A stretch of DNA of 64,000 bases from Athripsodes cinereus (Eukaryota > Arthropoda > Insecta > Trichoptera > Leptoceridae). Location: the NCBI GenBank assembly GCA_947579605.1, contig OX388325.1, positions 5,761,572 through 5,825,571 on the forward strand, written 5' to 3'. The notes under the pieces were generated by a model, which worked only from the letters and a program-made list of their open reading frames with translations, searched no databases and was not told the DNA's origin. This document shows, piece by piece, positions 42,966 to 55,800 of this stretch (positions are counted from its first letter, which is position 1; the number at the start of each line of letters is the position of its first letter). The position numbers were made by a program, and so were the translations under genes.

Positions 42966-43432
42966 ACCTGATCAGAATGTTGCTTATAGTGGGAATGTCT
43001 TTATGGAAAGAGTTCTCATTCACTATTCTAAATAGAATTTTTAACATTGCAATATGTATAATCCTTTATGTATTAAATTGAATTGATATTTTTTCCTCTG
43101 TAGTATAGTTGTTATCTGAGTATGTTGGTTGTGTGTGTCCTCCATTGTAGCAGTATATTATAATAATTGTAATAAACCTTATAGACTAATTTTTATGATT
43201 TAAGGAATAAAAATAACAATAAAATTACATAGAAAATATGATTAGTATTTTTATTTCTCAACCCTTGATATATAAGTGAGTGTGGACATGTTGATCGGCC
43301 AGCTTCTATCAATCTATTTATTTATTTATTGAACCAATACACGGCATTTGCCTTTTACAATACAAATAATAATAAATTTCAAAACATTACAAAATCTTCA
43401 AATATAAAGAATAAGAAAATAATCAATATTAG

Positions 43433-43562
43433 TTTGGGTTAGTTGAAAGAGATCACGTCTTTGTGATAAACTCGCCATCTGTATATTGATTGTATTTAAT
43501 TTGAATGTATACCTTTTATGTAATTGTACGTAATCAATGTACAGTAATGAATGAATACTAAA
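43433..43562 (+). repeat. Family T retroposon tail
   Basis: GGGTTAGTTGAAAGAGATCA, then GTGATAAACTCGCCATCTGT and TATTGATTGTATTTAAT, ending GTACAGTAATGAATGAATA. Confidence 0.6.
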
Positions 43563-43881
43563 AATTTGAAATATGAGAAAACAAACAAAATTGTTAATAG
43601 CTTCTTCTTCTTCCTGTGCCATGTCAGATTCCCTCCGGCGAAAACCTCCCAGGAGCCTAAGTCGGAGTGCTTGTGCCGTTAGGATACTCCAAAACAAAAA
43701 AGGGGTGGGATACCTTTTCACTGTGTCGGTGTTTAGGTAGTAGAATTGCATAACGAAATTAAATAAACAAATGTTTTATTCTACTCAAGAGAGAGATGTC
43801 TTTCATCTTAATAATTCAAGAGTTTTTGTGTTTACATTGTGGAAATCCATTCTTAATTTTATTAAATAAAATATAAAAATA

Positions 43882-44040
43882 TATTACTGAGCACTATTTA
43901 ATCTCCACTTTGTTAGGTTAGATACCGAACGTTTTCGCCTATACTTTAGTAATAAGTTTCCCTGAAGATGCCTACAAGTATAGGCGAAAACGTTTGGTAT
44001 CTAACCTAACAAAGTGGAGATTAAACAGTGCTCAATAATA
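43882..44040. mobile_element. Hairpin element with about 65-bp arms
   Basis: The left arm (43882-43947, contains CACTTTGTTAGGTTAGATAC and CGTTTTCGCCTATACTT) is matched in inverse by the right arm (43974-44040) with about four differences. The loop is about 26 bases. Just outside, ATGTCTTTCATCTT occurs at 43795-43808 and 44042-44055. Confidence 0.78.
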
Positions 44041-44304
44041 TAATGTCTTTCATCTTGTTAGGACATTGTCAATCCTAATGAAATGGGTTGAGAATGCTTG
44101 CAATCGCCAATCACATAATAGAAGAAAACATTTGTTTTTTTGATTTTGTTTCGGGATACCTTTTCTTCACTGGGAATTAATGTTAACGTTTATGAAAAGT
44201 CCAGATTATTAATTTTTTTTTGAAAAATAAAACAATGTGTTGAGTTTCACAATCAATCGTATCACTTTAATTTCATATCATTAACAATTATACATAATTA
44301 AAAA

Positions 44305-47300
44305 TTATAAAGATTTACACTTATCTACATTACTGGTTAGAAATGAAGACGATGTCTTCTTCATATAGCTAGTGAGGGCCTCCAGCGCGGGCCCCAGGTG
44401 CTCTATAGATGGACGGGGCACCAGCCCTAATAGCAGAGCTAACTTCGCAGCTACAGAAGTCTTATCAAGTTCATCAACTGCATTGTCATCGTCCGGTACC
44501 ATCTGAAATGTTAAAAAAATATTGATGATTTTATTTTATTTATGACGCCGTTTTACAGTCTCAAGAGTGCCAACGAAGAGTTCAGTTTTTAATTTGCTTC
44601 TAAAGCTGGTGACGTCTGACTATCTCTCAGTAGCACCTGTAGGCGATTCCACATAACTGGTCCAACAACACCAAAGGCCCTCTCGTAGAAGTTGGACTTA
44701 CCGGCTCTATTGGGCTCAGTAAGTCTATTCACGGCCAGTTCCATAGAGCGCAGAGGTAGAGATTGAATGTGATGGAACAACTTTGTGAAATCTTTAACAA
44801 TGCTATTTTTACAATTGATTTCAAATTGTTATTCTTGTGTTTTGTTCATGTCAGTCGGTGCACATACTGTAATTCTGATTGGTAAAGCGTAATGAATAAA
44901 TTAATAAAATAAAATTTACTTTATCTGCGATATGTTCTTTGATAAGTCCATCAGATCCAACGTAGAATGTAGAGACGCCGTCATACCATGTCTCAGCTTC
45001 TCTAACAGTCTCAGAAACCTTCCACAGCTTGTACTTCCAGAACATAAGCATCACACGGAGACCAGATATGCCGGAAATTCTCCAACGGACACTGCAAATA
45101 TCAAAACATAAAATGTATATTAACCTCTGAAGGAATTAGTTTGTTCCCTGGCTTCTTTATAATAATAAAAATAACATTTTATTGATTAGAAAAAATCATG
45201 ACCAATAGGCGAGCTCATTGCCTGGAGGCAATATCTTCCAGCTAACCAAGTACACTTTGACCAAATTGAATATAATCCGAACATCCCTTTAAAACTTATC
45301 TGTGGCTTGTGTCGTAAAAGCAGATGGGAGGTTGATAGCAAAATCATTTTATAGCCCTTCTGCTCGGAAGTCCACAATCCAACCATCTCATACTTTAACC
45401 AACTTTTATTGGACATTCAACCAATAATAGCCTAATGTAAAATAACCACATTGACGATGCACAAAACAAAAATAGAATAAACAATCATAGACTTACACGA
45501 CTGCAGAATCCTCGTGGCGTACAGCCATGTTTAATAAGGTCATCTTAACATAGGCGAACCTAATGTGTCCGAGGGTTCGTAATATTGCCACCTGCTTTAC
45601 ATAATGGTACAGTCCAATTGTCGTTATGCCTCCGCGTATGTTGTTAGTAAACTTCAGATTCTGATCGTATATCTTGTAGTCCATAACTCGAACAAATATA
45701 TCCGGCAACTGAAAAAAATTAATTAAGACAATGGAGAAAAGCAATACACAAATTATAGTTGAAAATTTTTAATTCAAACTAAATTTATTAATGTTAAAAT
45801 TTGTTTCCCATTTATATTTTATTCCTCGCCAATTGTTGTTCTTGGCTCCGGCTGTATTGTGAATGAGAATTTCAATTTGTTTATTTTTTAATATATTGTT
45901 TAACATTTAAGAGACTCACGCCGTTGGATCATAGCTTTTTGTGTCTAATAGTAAGACAGACTATACAATAAGCTTCCAGATACATTTACGTGCAATGATG
46001 TCGTAATGATCTTCTGGAGAAGGGTGAAATCGTATATGGTAGATAAATCGTTTTACTCAACTGACGAAATGATAAATAATAGAATTTCCTCATTGTTTTC
46101 GTGATTTGATTGTTCATTTCTATAATTTGAATTACATATTTATATATTTTAATATACGACGTCGTGGATCCAGACTCTTTTACATCCGTGACTATAAAAA
46201 TGATGTAATTTGATATTTTGTTTAACTTTGATTGATTGTATTTGAAATTGTGATGAATGTTATAAAATATATGTATGACGAGTCCAAGTGCCTGCATAAT
46301 AGGAGCCTAGGACAATTAGAAACGATATGTAAATAAAGAAATAAAAAGAATAGATAGATAGAGAAATAAAAAGTCTTATGTTTTGCAAGCCTCGTCATTC
46401 TCAGACATGCACACATAATATTAATAATTAATGAAGTGTTGTAAGGCCTCATTATACTCGTATTGATGGTGTACTAATAAAATTTATTGAACAAATATTC
46501 ACACGTGTTGAAAATGTGTTATATAATATCGATGGTTTTAGGTCAAAATTTCTTCTCTGCAAATGAGCACAATTCCAGGGGAGCAAAAACAAAGTTTATA
46601 TCAAAATTTTGAAGTTGAGTTAAAGCAAACTGTAATTCCAACTGTTTTTATAGAAGTTTTCCTATACTATCCAATTATCAGGATTTGTACTTAATTTTAC
46701 ACTTACATTTTCAGCAAGTCTGTCGTAGATAAATTGTAACTGTTCGGAGCTGGCCTTTCCTCTTCTATCAGAACCACTCTTCTCATTCTGTCCAGCAGGG
46801 GGAGTACTAAAATAAAAACCGTCATCGTAACGACTCGTAGCAGATGGAGAACTGGTTACGTCCTCACTGCGCAACATGGGTAGCCTCTCACACGTATAGA
46901 TGGTCGTGTCCTAAAAAATAAAAAAAAATATTTGTTTTTATTTTGTGCTATTTTAAAGTGGTTGCAAAAATATCCTACTTGGGATACGGCATGAAGGTAT
47001 GGATCAGTGTTTCCCACCGGTGGGGCGTACGCTCCATCATCACGCCTCAGAGGTAGAGCACTGCGCTTCCACATATTATCTTTTATGTTTTGTAATAATT
47101 TTTAGTTATAATATATGTTTTGAAAATTAAAAAAAAAACATGGTTGACAAGCCATCATTACGTAGAAAAAATCTTGAAAATATTAAAAAATTCTGTTGCC
47201 CCCGGTTTGGTAAATAAAGAAAATATAAAATGGTTAAAATTAACCCTTGAATTTATTCAAACTATTAAAAAGTAATCACAGCTACTTACTTGTGATGGAT

Positions 47301-50300
47301 TGTCTAATGTTGAGTATAGCTCTGTGTAATAATTTGTAGTCAGTAAGCCATCTCTGCTATATTTTTGCCAAATGCCTACATTGGAATCCTTCTCGCAATT
47401 CATTCGAGACTCTGAATCAAGTTTAGTTCCGTATCGACTTAAAAAGTTATCTATATTTCTTAACTTTACATTATCTGCTTTGGAACTGGGCAAGCTTGAT
47501 ATCGTCGCCTCGATTTGACGTTTTTTCTTCAACAATTTGGAATAATTTTCAAATTTCAATCGTATGAGTGTCTCGGTGGTGTCGATCTTGTGTTGGTGGT
47601 CATTTTGCGGTGAAAGGCAAGCTATGGAATAGCGAGGAGCTCCGTTGGACAAATGCCGAACTCCAAGAAACTGAAAATATTCAAAATAATTATTAGAAAA
47701 TGTAAACACGCAGTAAAATTTGCTAAACATATGAAAATACATAATGTATTATATAGTTATATTCACGTATTTATATAATACTTCACTTGAAGAATGATAT
47801 GTCTAATGTTTCAATCTAATATATAAAATTCTCGTGTCACGGTGTTTGTTATCATACTCCTCCGAAACGGCTGGACCGATTTCGATAAAATTTTGTGTGC
47901 TTATCGGGTAGGTCTGAAAATCGGGCAACAGCTATTTTTCATTCCCCTAAAAATTAAGGGTGGTCCACCCTGACTTTTTTTTTCAATATTTTTATGGTGA
48001 GGCATTAATAAATACATACAGCCTTAAATTTTCACCCTTTTACCATCAACCCCTATTTTTCAATAGCGACATTAGTATATGGCAAAACAACGTTTGCCAC
48101 ATCAGCTAGTATTCTATATTTTCTAGTGTAACTTTGTGGAAATGCATTATAAAAGATTATTAATAAAACAGTGTTTTAATTTTATTAACAGTCTACAGTT
48201 TATTGGTTTCACGTGCACAAAATTAATTATTCGCATTTTTCGTATACAATGTTGTATCATAAAATAACGCCAGACCTAACCTAATCTACAATAAGTCAAA
48301 TGCAATCTGCTTTTTTTGGCTTTATATTAATTAATTACTCTTTATATAACTTATTATTTTATATTTGACTTGTGATTTCTGATTATCGTGTATGTTTGTA
48401 TTTGTTGTCTATTATTCTCTATTATATTAATATCTTTGGTAAAAAATAAATAAAAATAAAGCTTTTGCTCTAGATTGACTGGATGACATGAGAACTGATG
48501 TTCTTGAAACATCCAGGGGTAAGTGGTGGGAACCCCTCCCTTAATGTCTATTATTCTGATGTTTGTAAACATGTAAAAGGCTCACGCCGTATATTGATGT
48601 AAAATAAAATAAATAAATGTAAAATTGTGATAAGCACAGTGTATAATAAATGCAAATAGTTAAAGTATAGATCAGACGTATCAGCTAAGCTGCCTGTCTG
48701 ATAACAACACTGTAATAATAATATCGACGCTCCCATTACACACATCAACAAGTCAAAATTGTGATAAGCACAGTGTATAATAAATGCAAATAGTTAAAGT
48801 ATAGATCAGACGTATCAGCTAAGCTGCCTGTCTGATAACAACACTGTAATAATAATATCGACGCTCCCATTACACACATCAACAAGTCAAAATTGTGATA
48901 AGCACAGTGTATAATAAATGCAAATAGTTAAAGTATAGATCAGACGTATCAGCTAAGCTGCCTGTCTGATAACAACACTGTAATAATAATATCGACGCTC
49001 CCATTACACACATCAACAAGTCAAAATTTTCATAAATTTTGATTTAATTGGTAATTCATAAAACCAACTTCACTCTATCAATTCTACAAACAAATAACTT
49101 TAAAATTACACGGTTCCCTTCATATCGACTGTGCTCAGGACAAAGGATTCAAACCACATTAGTCAAATTTTATAGGAGAAGCAAAAAACTGTAGGATAAA
49201 GAAAATTTCAAATTATTGTCATTATTATTTTACCAACTTTTTGTAATGTAGTTTTTTTATTATGTCATAAAAATTTAAGAGAAAATATTCAAAAATTAAC
49301 AAGTTATAAGCAAAAAATTAACAAAAATGTGGATTAAATCCTTTGTCCTGACAAACTTTAGCAACATGTTAAAGAGATATGTATGTCACATGTTTGGGGT
49401 TATGTGGTTTGATGCCTTTTACCTCGCCGTAAAATTATGTCTGGATGAATTTTTTTGGTGTTAATAATGAAACTCATGCTGTTTGAGTCCTTTGTCCTAT
49501 TGGATATATGCAATTAAGCCCTAGTTAAAAAAATATTTTTTGCATTTTTTGTAAAAAGTAGACATTTGGGAATTGAATGCTTTTGCCAGAATGTGTAAAA
49601 GACACAAATGATTGACTTTAAAACATAAAATGACTTTTGTCAAAATTGTGGTTTGATGCCTTTGTCCTGAGCACAGTCGAATTATATTAATTATTAAATA
49701 ATATATGAAGGTAACTCCGAAATCTTTAATAAATAATTTACAAAAATTAGATTTACCGGTTAATTTTTATATTAAAATTCAAAAATCTATTATAATAAAC
49801 ACTTGTAATATTGTAAAAAAGTTTTTGAACACAGATATTTCAGGCACAATGCTGGTATTTTGATCCCGCGTTTTGAGCCTAATCCTTTGATATCCTGTAT
49901 ATCTGGATAGGTGAATTTTTCCCGGCATTAGACTGTTAAGTTTTTGTGTGACCATGACTGATCATAATATGGAGACTTATCTGGTTGTATAATGCTGAGA
50001 AGTGTGGATGGCAATTCTGCCGCCGCGTAAAATAATGAAAAAAAATAATGTACCTAACTTTCAATTCCACAAATAAGTATTTCAAATTATTTAACTATTG
50101 AACGGAACAAAAACTTAACGTCCCAAATAATGCGATTATTATATGGTACTTATATTTCACTTCTTGTTGTGTTTTTAAGGCAAAATACTAAAATTACAAA
50201 AATGGCAATTTCTCGAATATAATATGACATTTCGACTTGTTGATGTAACTGGAACTGTAACGTCGATATACTTATTACATGCAGTAAGTCTGTTGGCTAC

Positions 50301-51094
50301 CCCACTTGTTAGACATTGGAAGTCTTAATTGTATAGATAGAAAAAAATCAAAATGGCCAACTTACAGCTTGAAAGGAATGGGATGCTCCCATTTTAAAGA
50401 TTACAACCAAAAGAATAATATGCTGCTCACTCTACAAAAGTTTTGTAGATACTAATGCAAAAATTTTGGCACACAAACATAATGTCCTATTCTCTGATAA
50501 AAATTTCCAGGAGACAATCTATTCATCATTACCATAACAATAATATAATGAGTCATAAATTACATTTCAGGTATAAAGAGAAAACCCCAGACGTGACGAG
50601 ACAGTGAGATTAAATGCCCTTCCAGGTAAAGGTAAAATAATATGTAAATTAAACAATAGATAAACTTATTATATTCGCAACTAAATATCGCAGGTATATC
50701 TTATGAATGAGAAATCAGACTTTGAAATGTATTGATTAACAAATAGGTGTTCAACTATTCATCAATTCCTGAAAACATTCAAAATTTTGATACCGGAAGG
50801 CGTTTTCAAGGACTAAATGCCGTGTGTCAAAAATTATATAAACAGGATTTACAGAGCGTGTTATGCATCAATCAAACTTAAATTATATTTTTAAATAATA
50901 TAATTTCCCGAATATGATGGTCAATTGCGTCTATTCTTATGTATTGATTTAAAAATATTGTAATTTCTTACCTCTTCGAGAAATTGCGATCTGTTAGACG
51001 TACATTTTTCCAGCTTGCTTGCAGGTTGCCGAGACGCGACAATTGCATTTAGTGGTATTAATTTGTTCGACACTGTTCTTAAACACACGGACAT
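44305..51094 (-). CDS. C6orf136: C6orf136-like protein (DUF2358), probably mitochondrial
   Basis: Six coding exons on the minus strand: 51094-50972, 47670-47290, 46910-46707, 45708-45497, 45091-44920 and 44502-44305 (stop 44307-44305), in phase at every GT-AG junction, 429 residues. The start MSVCLRTVSNKLIPLNAIV is basic and lacks acidic residues, as in mitochondrial leaders. Residues 42-220 are polar and variable. The conserved domain follows: QLQFIYDRLAENV, then LPDIFVRVMDYKIYDQNLKF, GLYHYVKQVAILRTLGHIRF, VRWRISGISGLRVML and YDGVSTFYVGSDGLIKEHIADK. This is the DUF2358 fold of human C6orf136, similar to the NTF2/SnoaL-like shape; the biochemical function is unknown. The first intron (3.3 kb) holds a Helitron, a 134-bp tandem array and a MITE; the last holds a LINE piece. 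Confidence 0.88.
44540..44770 (-). pseudogene. CR1-like LINE C-terminal fragment in the last intron of the C6orf136-like gene
   Basis: The minus strand encodes HIQSLPLRSMELAVNR and SNFYERAFGVVGPVMWNRLQ, the (F/Y)(V/Y)ERAF-x(5)-P-x-x-WNRL signature at the end of CR1/L2-like polymerases. A related piece is at 51441-51962. Dead fragment. Confidence 0.7.
45170..45425. other. Unassigned GC-richer block in intron 4 of the C6orf136-like gene
   Basis: A minus-strand reading of 76 codons is open here but joins neither neighbouring exon in phase and shows no domain. The composition (GCTAACCAAGTACACTTTGA and CTTATCTGTGGCTTGTGTC) looks repeat-derived. Not included in the gene. Confidence 0.3.
47815..48109 (+). 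mobile_element. Non-autonomous Helitron, copy 2, in intron 1 of the C6orf136-like gene
   Basis: TCTAATATATAAAATTCTCG after an A, and ATCAGCTAG before a T, with no duplication. It shares the interior with copy 1 (AACGGCTGGACCGATTTCG; ATCAACCCCTATTTTTC). Confidence 0.82.
48623..49025. repeat. Three identical tandem units of 134 bp
   Basis: Units start at about 48623, 48757 and 48891, each beginning AAATTGTGATAAGCACAGTG and ending CACACATCAACAAGTCA. I see no difference between the three copies. Part of the unit (CAGCTAAGCTGCCTGTCTGA then TAATAATAA) also occurs singly at 55203-55258. Confidence 0.93.
49125..49680. mobile_element. MITE with 34-bp inverted ends (TCGACTGTGCTCAGGAC)
   Basis: TCGACTGTGCTCAGGACAAA plus GGATTCAAACCACA at the left is matched in inverse at 49647-49680 with one or two differences. 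The words CTTTGTCCT and TTTGATGCCTTT recur inside. 556 bp, non-coding, in intron 1 of the C6orf136-like gene. Confidence 0.85.
50262..50335 (+). repeat. Family P repeat fragment
   Basis: CTTATTACATGCAGTAAGTC and TGTTGGCTACCCCACTTGTT, the core of family P. Confidence 0.5.
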
Positions 51095-51440
51095 TGCTAC
51101 AGTATACTAATTCACAAAACAAGACGAGAAAAACGAGTGAATAAGTTACTTCGCACACCATAAACGTCAGTTCATAATAATTGCGGCATATGATTTTTTC
51201 CCGACGGCCATTACATGTACAGTGCTGCCATGTGAAAGGAAATATCATAGATTTTTAATTTACACACATGTGACAGGTACAATGAAGTATTTTAGGAGGA
51301 ATGAAAGATGCTTTGCAGTGGTCTCGAACCTACCGATTTTTCGGTATTTAATATTTATACTGAAATGGGCCGTGTCCTACCGATATACCGAAATGGTCTA
51401 GTAATCTACCGATTTTTACCATTTGTCGATAACGATATCA
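51095..51440. other. Promoter side of the C6orf136-like gene and flank
   Basis: Upstream of the ATG at 51094. Contains CGATAACGATAT and repeated ACCGAT words (51345-51430) that recur at 51975-52285. These flank the LINE piece and look like one older repeat split by it. Confidence 0.35.
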
Positions 51441-51962
51441 ACTCCAGAGGATTCAGTCCGTTTTTAATGCGGCTGCACGTTTCATTTATCAACTGAATCG
51501 CTCTTCACACATATCTGCCACCCTTCAATCTCTTCACTGGCTTAGATGTCCGGAGAGAGTCGAATTTAAAGTGTGTTTGACAGTATTTAAGGCACTTCAT
51601 GCTATGGCCCCAGAATATATCATGGAACTCTGCGGTAGACAGGCGTTAAGTCATAGACAGACAACACTGAGGTCTTGTCAAGATATTACAACTAAATTGG
51701 AGGTGACCAGTACTGTATCAAAACCAGTGTACGTGGAGCGTGCTTTTGCAATATCTGCACCTGTAGTCTGGAACAGGCTTCCACAAACGATCAGAGAAAC
51801 GCAGGACATATCTCGTTTCAAGAACCAACTGAAGACTTATCTATTCAAGAAATCTCACGGAATAATCCAGACACAACCTTAGTTAGCAAAGAGCGCCCTT
51901 GAGGTGGATTTATTTTATTCACAAAAGGGCGATTTACAAATCATCCAAATAATAATAATAAT
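51441..51962 (+). pseudogene. CR1-like LINE C-terminal fragment with its 3' tail
   Basis: Encodes in one frame QLQRIQSVFNAAARFIYQL, SLHWLRCPERVEFKV, VFKALHAMAPEYI, VERAFAISAPVVWNRLP and FKNQLKTYLFKK, the last third of a CR1/L2-like polymerase, up to a stop at 51880-51882. The tail ends in (AATAAT)n at 51945-51962. 5'-truncated; the flanking ACCGAT-rich repeat is on both sides. Confidence 0.82.
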
Positions 51963-52846
51963 AAGCAAGTATAATCGGTAGATAAGTATCGGGTATTCGG
52001 TAAAAGTACCGAATACTTTTACCGGTATTCGGTACTTTCTCCGATTCGAGCAAATATTCTTTAAGAAAACCGAGGAGTTTTTGAAATATTGCAAATTCCT
52101 GTACCATTTCGGAAATTCGGCGACGGGGGGGTAGAATTTTTTGTAAAAGGAAAAGTACCCGATATCGACATCCTCAGTACAAATGCCTGGTACATTGTAG
52201 AAAAAGGTACATTTGTTGATGTATACCGAATTTGGATACAAATATACCAAAATATACCGATTTTTGTAGGGAGTTCTACCGATTTACCACAATGACGTTC
52301 GAGTTTGGGTTCTCGAAAATAAATTTAGGTAGAACCAACTACACCCTCTATGGATATATTATCATTTTAGGTGGTGTTGGGTAGAACATATTTTTAATAC
52401 GGGCTGCGTTTTTTTATATTATTCATTAATTTTCTGATTATTGTGATCTCTTAAATGAATTTTAAATCACAATAATATGAACATTTTAATGAATGGAATT
52501 TTGCTTTAAATAGTAGATGATGCATCATTCAAATCAGCCGATGGCAACCCCAAAATGAACGTCAAAATTTTCCCAGGCGTATTTTTTTCAATTTTTCTCT
52601 GCGACCATGCGTGTTGGAGAGTTAAAGTATATTTTTTGAAAAATCATTTTACATTTTGATCTCATTTAATAATAGCGTAGTGTAAATTTGTAAATAATGC
52701 AACGTTCAACAATCCATCAACATATTGATATAATTGTAATACGAAAATGGCGTAATTAAGAATATCCTTTTACAATTATGAGTCACTTGCAGTGTTGTGT
52801 TGTTTGCACTTGATAAGGGAAGTTTTATTACACATTGCATTTTAAG

Positions 52847-55800
52847 ATGGTGCTGAATGCTGCTGTACAAGCCTTGAGGTAAGATTTGATACATATATTT
52901 ATAAGCAAAAAACACGGCATAATAAATATATTACCACTAAATACAAAACGATTTTGTGTTGACGCCACATTGTCCAGTCGCCTTGACAAGTTATCAGTTC
53001 ACAAATGTGATTTGATTATGATAATATGACTTATCACCCTTTTGGCCTGTATTCTTGGAATTCAGGGCTTTACTTTCGGCACAAAATTGTCAACATTCTA
53101 TTATTTATCAATGTTTTTGTTTTGTAATTTTTTTATAACTTAACTAATTATTAGTAAATTGATTATATTTGTAATAATCTGTTTATTAAGATACTTCAGT
53201 GTGTGTTTTTTTAATGTATGTAATTTTTTTACAAATATAAAAAAAACACCCTCGCATTAAGTAATAGGTGGAAAGACGTGACGCAATTGGCGCAGAGACG
53301 CTCTGAATGGAAGAGACTGGTTTCTGCCCTGTGCTCCCGAGAGGAGCGTTGAGGGCGAGATGAGATGATGATGATCAGACCTTCTAGTTTAACGTCATCA
53401 GACTGCGGATTAATTTTCCACAAAAACTATGTGTCTTCAAAGCGTAGGAGCTCTTCAACTCTTTTATTAGGTCTTTCCGTCTTCTGTAATGAACTGTCCA
53501 CCGTCTGTAACATTTCGTCTCTCAGACCCCAGTTGATGTTATCTAATAAATAGCATTTGTCTTGGTCCGCTAACTTCACTATAATGGCATAATCTAAATA
53601 TTACATGATGATGATGGATGTCTCGATTTTAACTCCTTTCAGTACTTAGACTTTCTCTAGGGCATCACCTAATTTGCTTCTGAATGTGGTAATTGCCTGA
53701 TTCTTCTTCAGTGAAACTGGTACGTGATTCCACAGGACAGGACAGGTCCGGCAATATCAAAAGCTATAGATACTAGTGATGGGCGATATATCGATATATA
53801 ATTCGATTATATCGATTGTTAAGAACACCGCGACTATTCGATAGTATTGGAGCAAGTTGATTATTTTAATTGATTTTTATAAGTCGATTATAATACCTGC
53901 ACAAGTCGAGTTACCTGAGCAATTTTGTAGGCAGTATTAATATGACAACGTAAGCATTCACATTTCACAACCACATCCATCAATGCACAAAAACAAACTG
54001 AATTAAAGTGTAAGGACTTGAGAAGGGGATAGGAGAGTAGATGTGTATGTTTCGTTGACAATATTTTTTTTACGTTATTTTAACTTTAATTTGTCGTTAT
54101 TCCTATTATAATACTATCGTAAGGCACAAAAATAATCGACTGCAAAATAATTTATTTTTGTGTTATTCATACCTCGCTATAAATAATCGATAGTATTTCG
54201 ATTATTTTTTACAAGTGAAGTCGATTATTTATATTGATTGTGAATTGTGAACAACTTCGATTATTTTGATTGTAAAATATGATACTATCGCCCATCACTA
54301 ATAGATACCATTACCTCACCTCCTAATCTAGCAGATTGTAATGGCTTCAAATAGATTATGATACTTTTGTTAATGTTTAATAAATACATACTAAACACTG
54401 CCCCTACTGGAATGTGGTTACTATTTGTGGAATCCTTACTTTGAAAAAGATATCCAGATGCTTGAAAGGGTGCAGCGACAATTTACTAAACTAGGAGTTG
54501 GGTTGAAAAATGTTAAATGGAAAGGCTCCTAATTTTGGATTTAACACCTTTATCAGACAGAAGGAAGAGAGATGACATGATAGAGACATACAAGATACTC
54601 CATGGCCACTACAACTGTCCAGAACTCGATACAATGTTCCAGTACAACCAGAATGTTCACCTGAGGGGTCATGGATTTAAGTTGGATGGCTGCAGGTTCA
54701 AGCGAAATCCGTTGAAGCACTGTTTATTTAACAGGGTGGTTAACCATTGGAATAGTTTGCCACCTGAGCTGGTTGAGTCTTCAGATTAGGACATGCGGAC
54801 TTAGTGGCCACAAGGAAAAACTTTTTCGCCTTCAAAAACTTCTGCACTTTCTTTGGTAGCCTAATATCCCCTTCAAGTAACTAGCGATACTGCATAGAGA
54901 GGAAGGCATATTCCCATTTCTTCCCTTCCCTTTTTGCACCAAATTTTTTTGTGTGTGGCCGCTAAATCTAGAGTGCTCCCTCGGGGCAGCATTTCTCGCT
55001 TTAATGCGACATTAAATCCTGTTTGTGCATGTGTGTGTCGTTATGGAGATACATATCTCCAGGTACGGCACGAGGTATGTGGCGGGCGCTGCTCTTTAAA
55101 AAAAAAAGTCTTCAGATTTGAACAGCTACATGAATTTGTATGATTCATTGAAGTTGTGATAATTTTGTTGGGCCTGATGGTTGTTATTGTGACAGTAGTG
55201 TTGAGATCAGACATATCAGCTAAGCTGCCTGTCTGATAATAATACTATAATAATAATAAATATATATTTTATTGTTTAGGCAAGCCGAGGAGTTGAAGCA
55301 GAAGCTATTGGATGAGGACAAGGATACAATTGTCACCACCAATAAGACTATTCTGCTCACACAACTGCAGAAGGTATGTGTATATATCTATTTACTTATT
55401 TTTCTCGTCCATTGCCTTAGCCTTTTACATTAATATTTTTCATTTACATTAGTAAGGTACCGTAATGACATGTTAATACACTTATATGTAGACCGAGTAC
55501 AGTCAAAAAAAAAATATATTTAATTTTATTATTTCGCCCTGGTCTATGATACTGTGATAATTGTTATTGTCTAATATTGATGCATTGGAAGGAGCGAAAT
55601 ATTAAACTTTTCATTTCATTTATGAATTTGGCCAAAAATAGAGTTGTTTACCCCTGGCTTAAAGGTTTAATGTGTCACTTTGTTTATATTTTATACCTAG
55701 TGGGACAGCAACACCAACACATTGTTAATTGTTACATAAATAATGTGGTATTATTGATATAAATGTGATGTAAATATTTTATGAATAAAGAAATTTGACA

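Noticed and set aside
45186..45416. 76-codon minus-strand reading between exons 4 and 5 of the C6orf136-like gene
   Set aside because: Joining it would break the phase between the two exons, which already fit each other and the family.
48623..49025. Considered as a CRISPR-like or satellite array
   Set aside because: Units are contiguous with no spacers and the genome is eukaryotic. Only three units, so it is called a tandem triplication.
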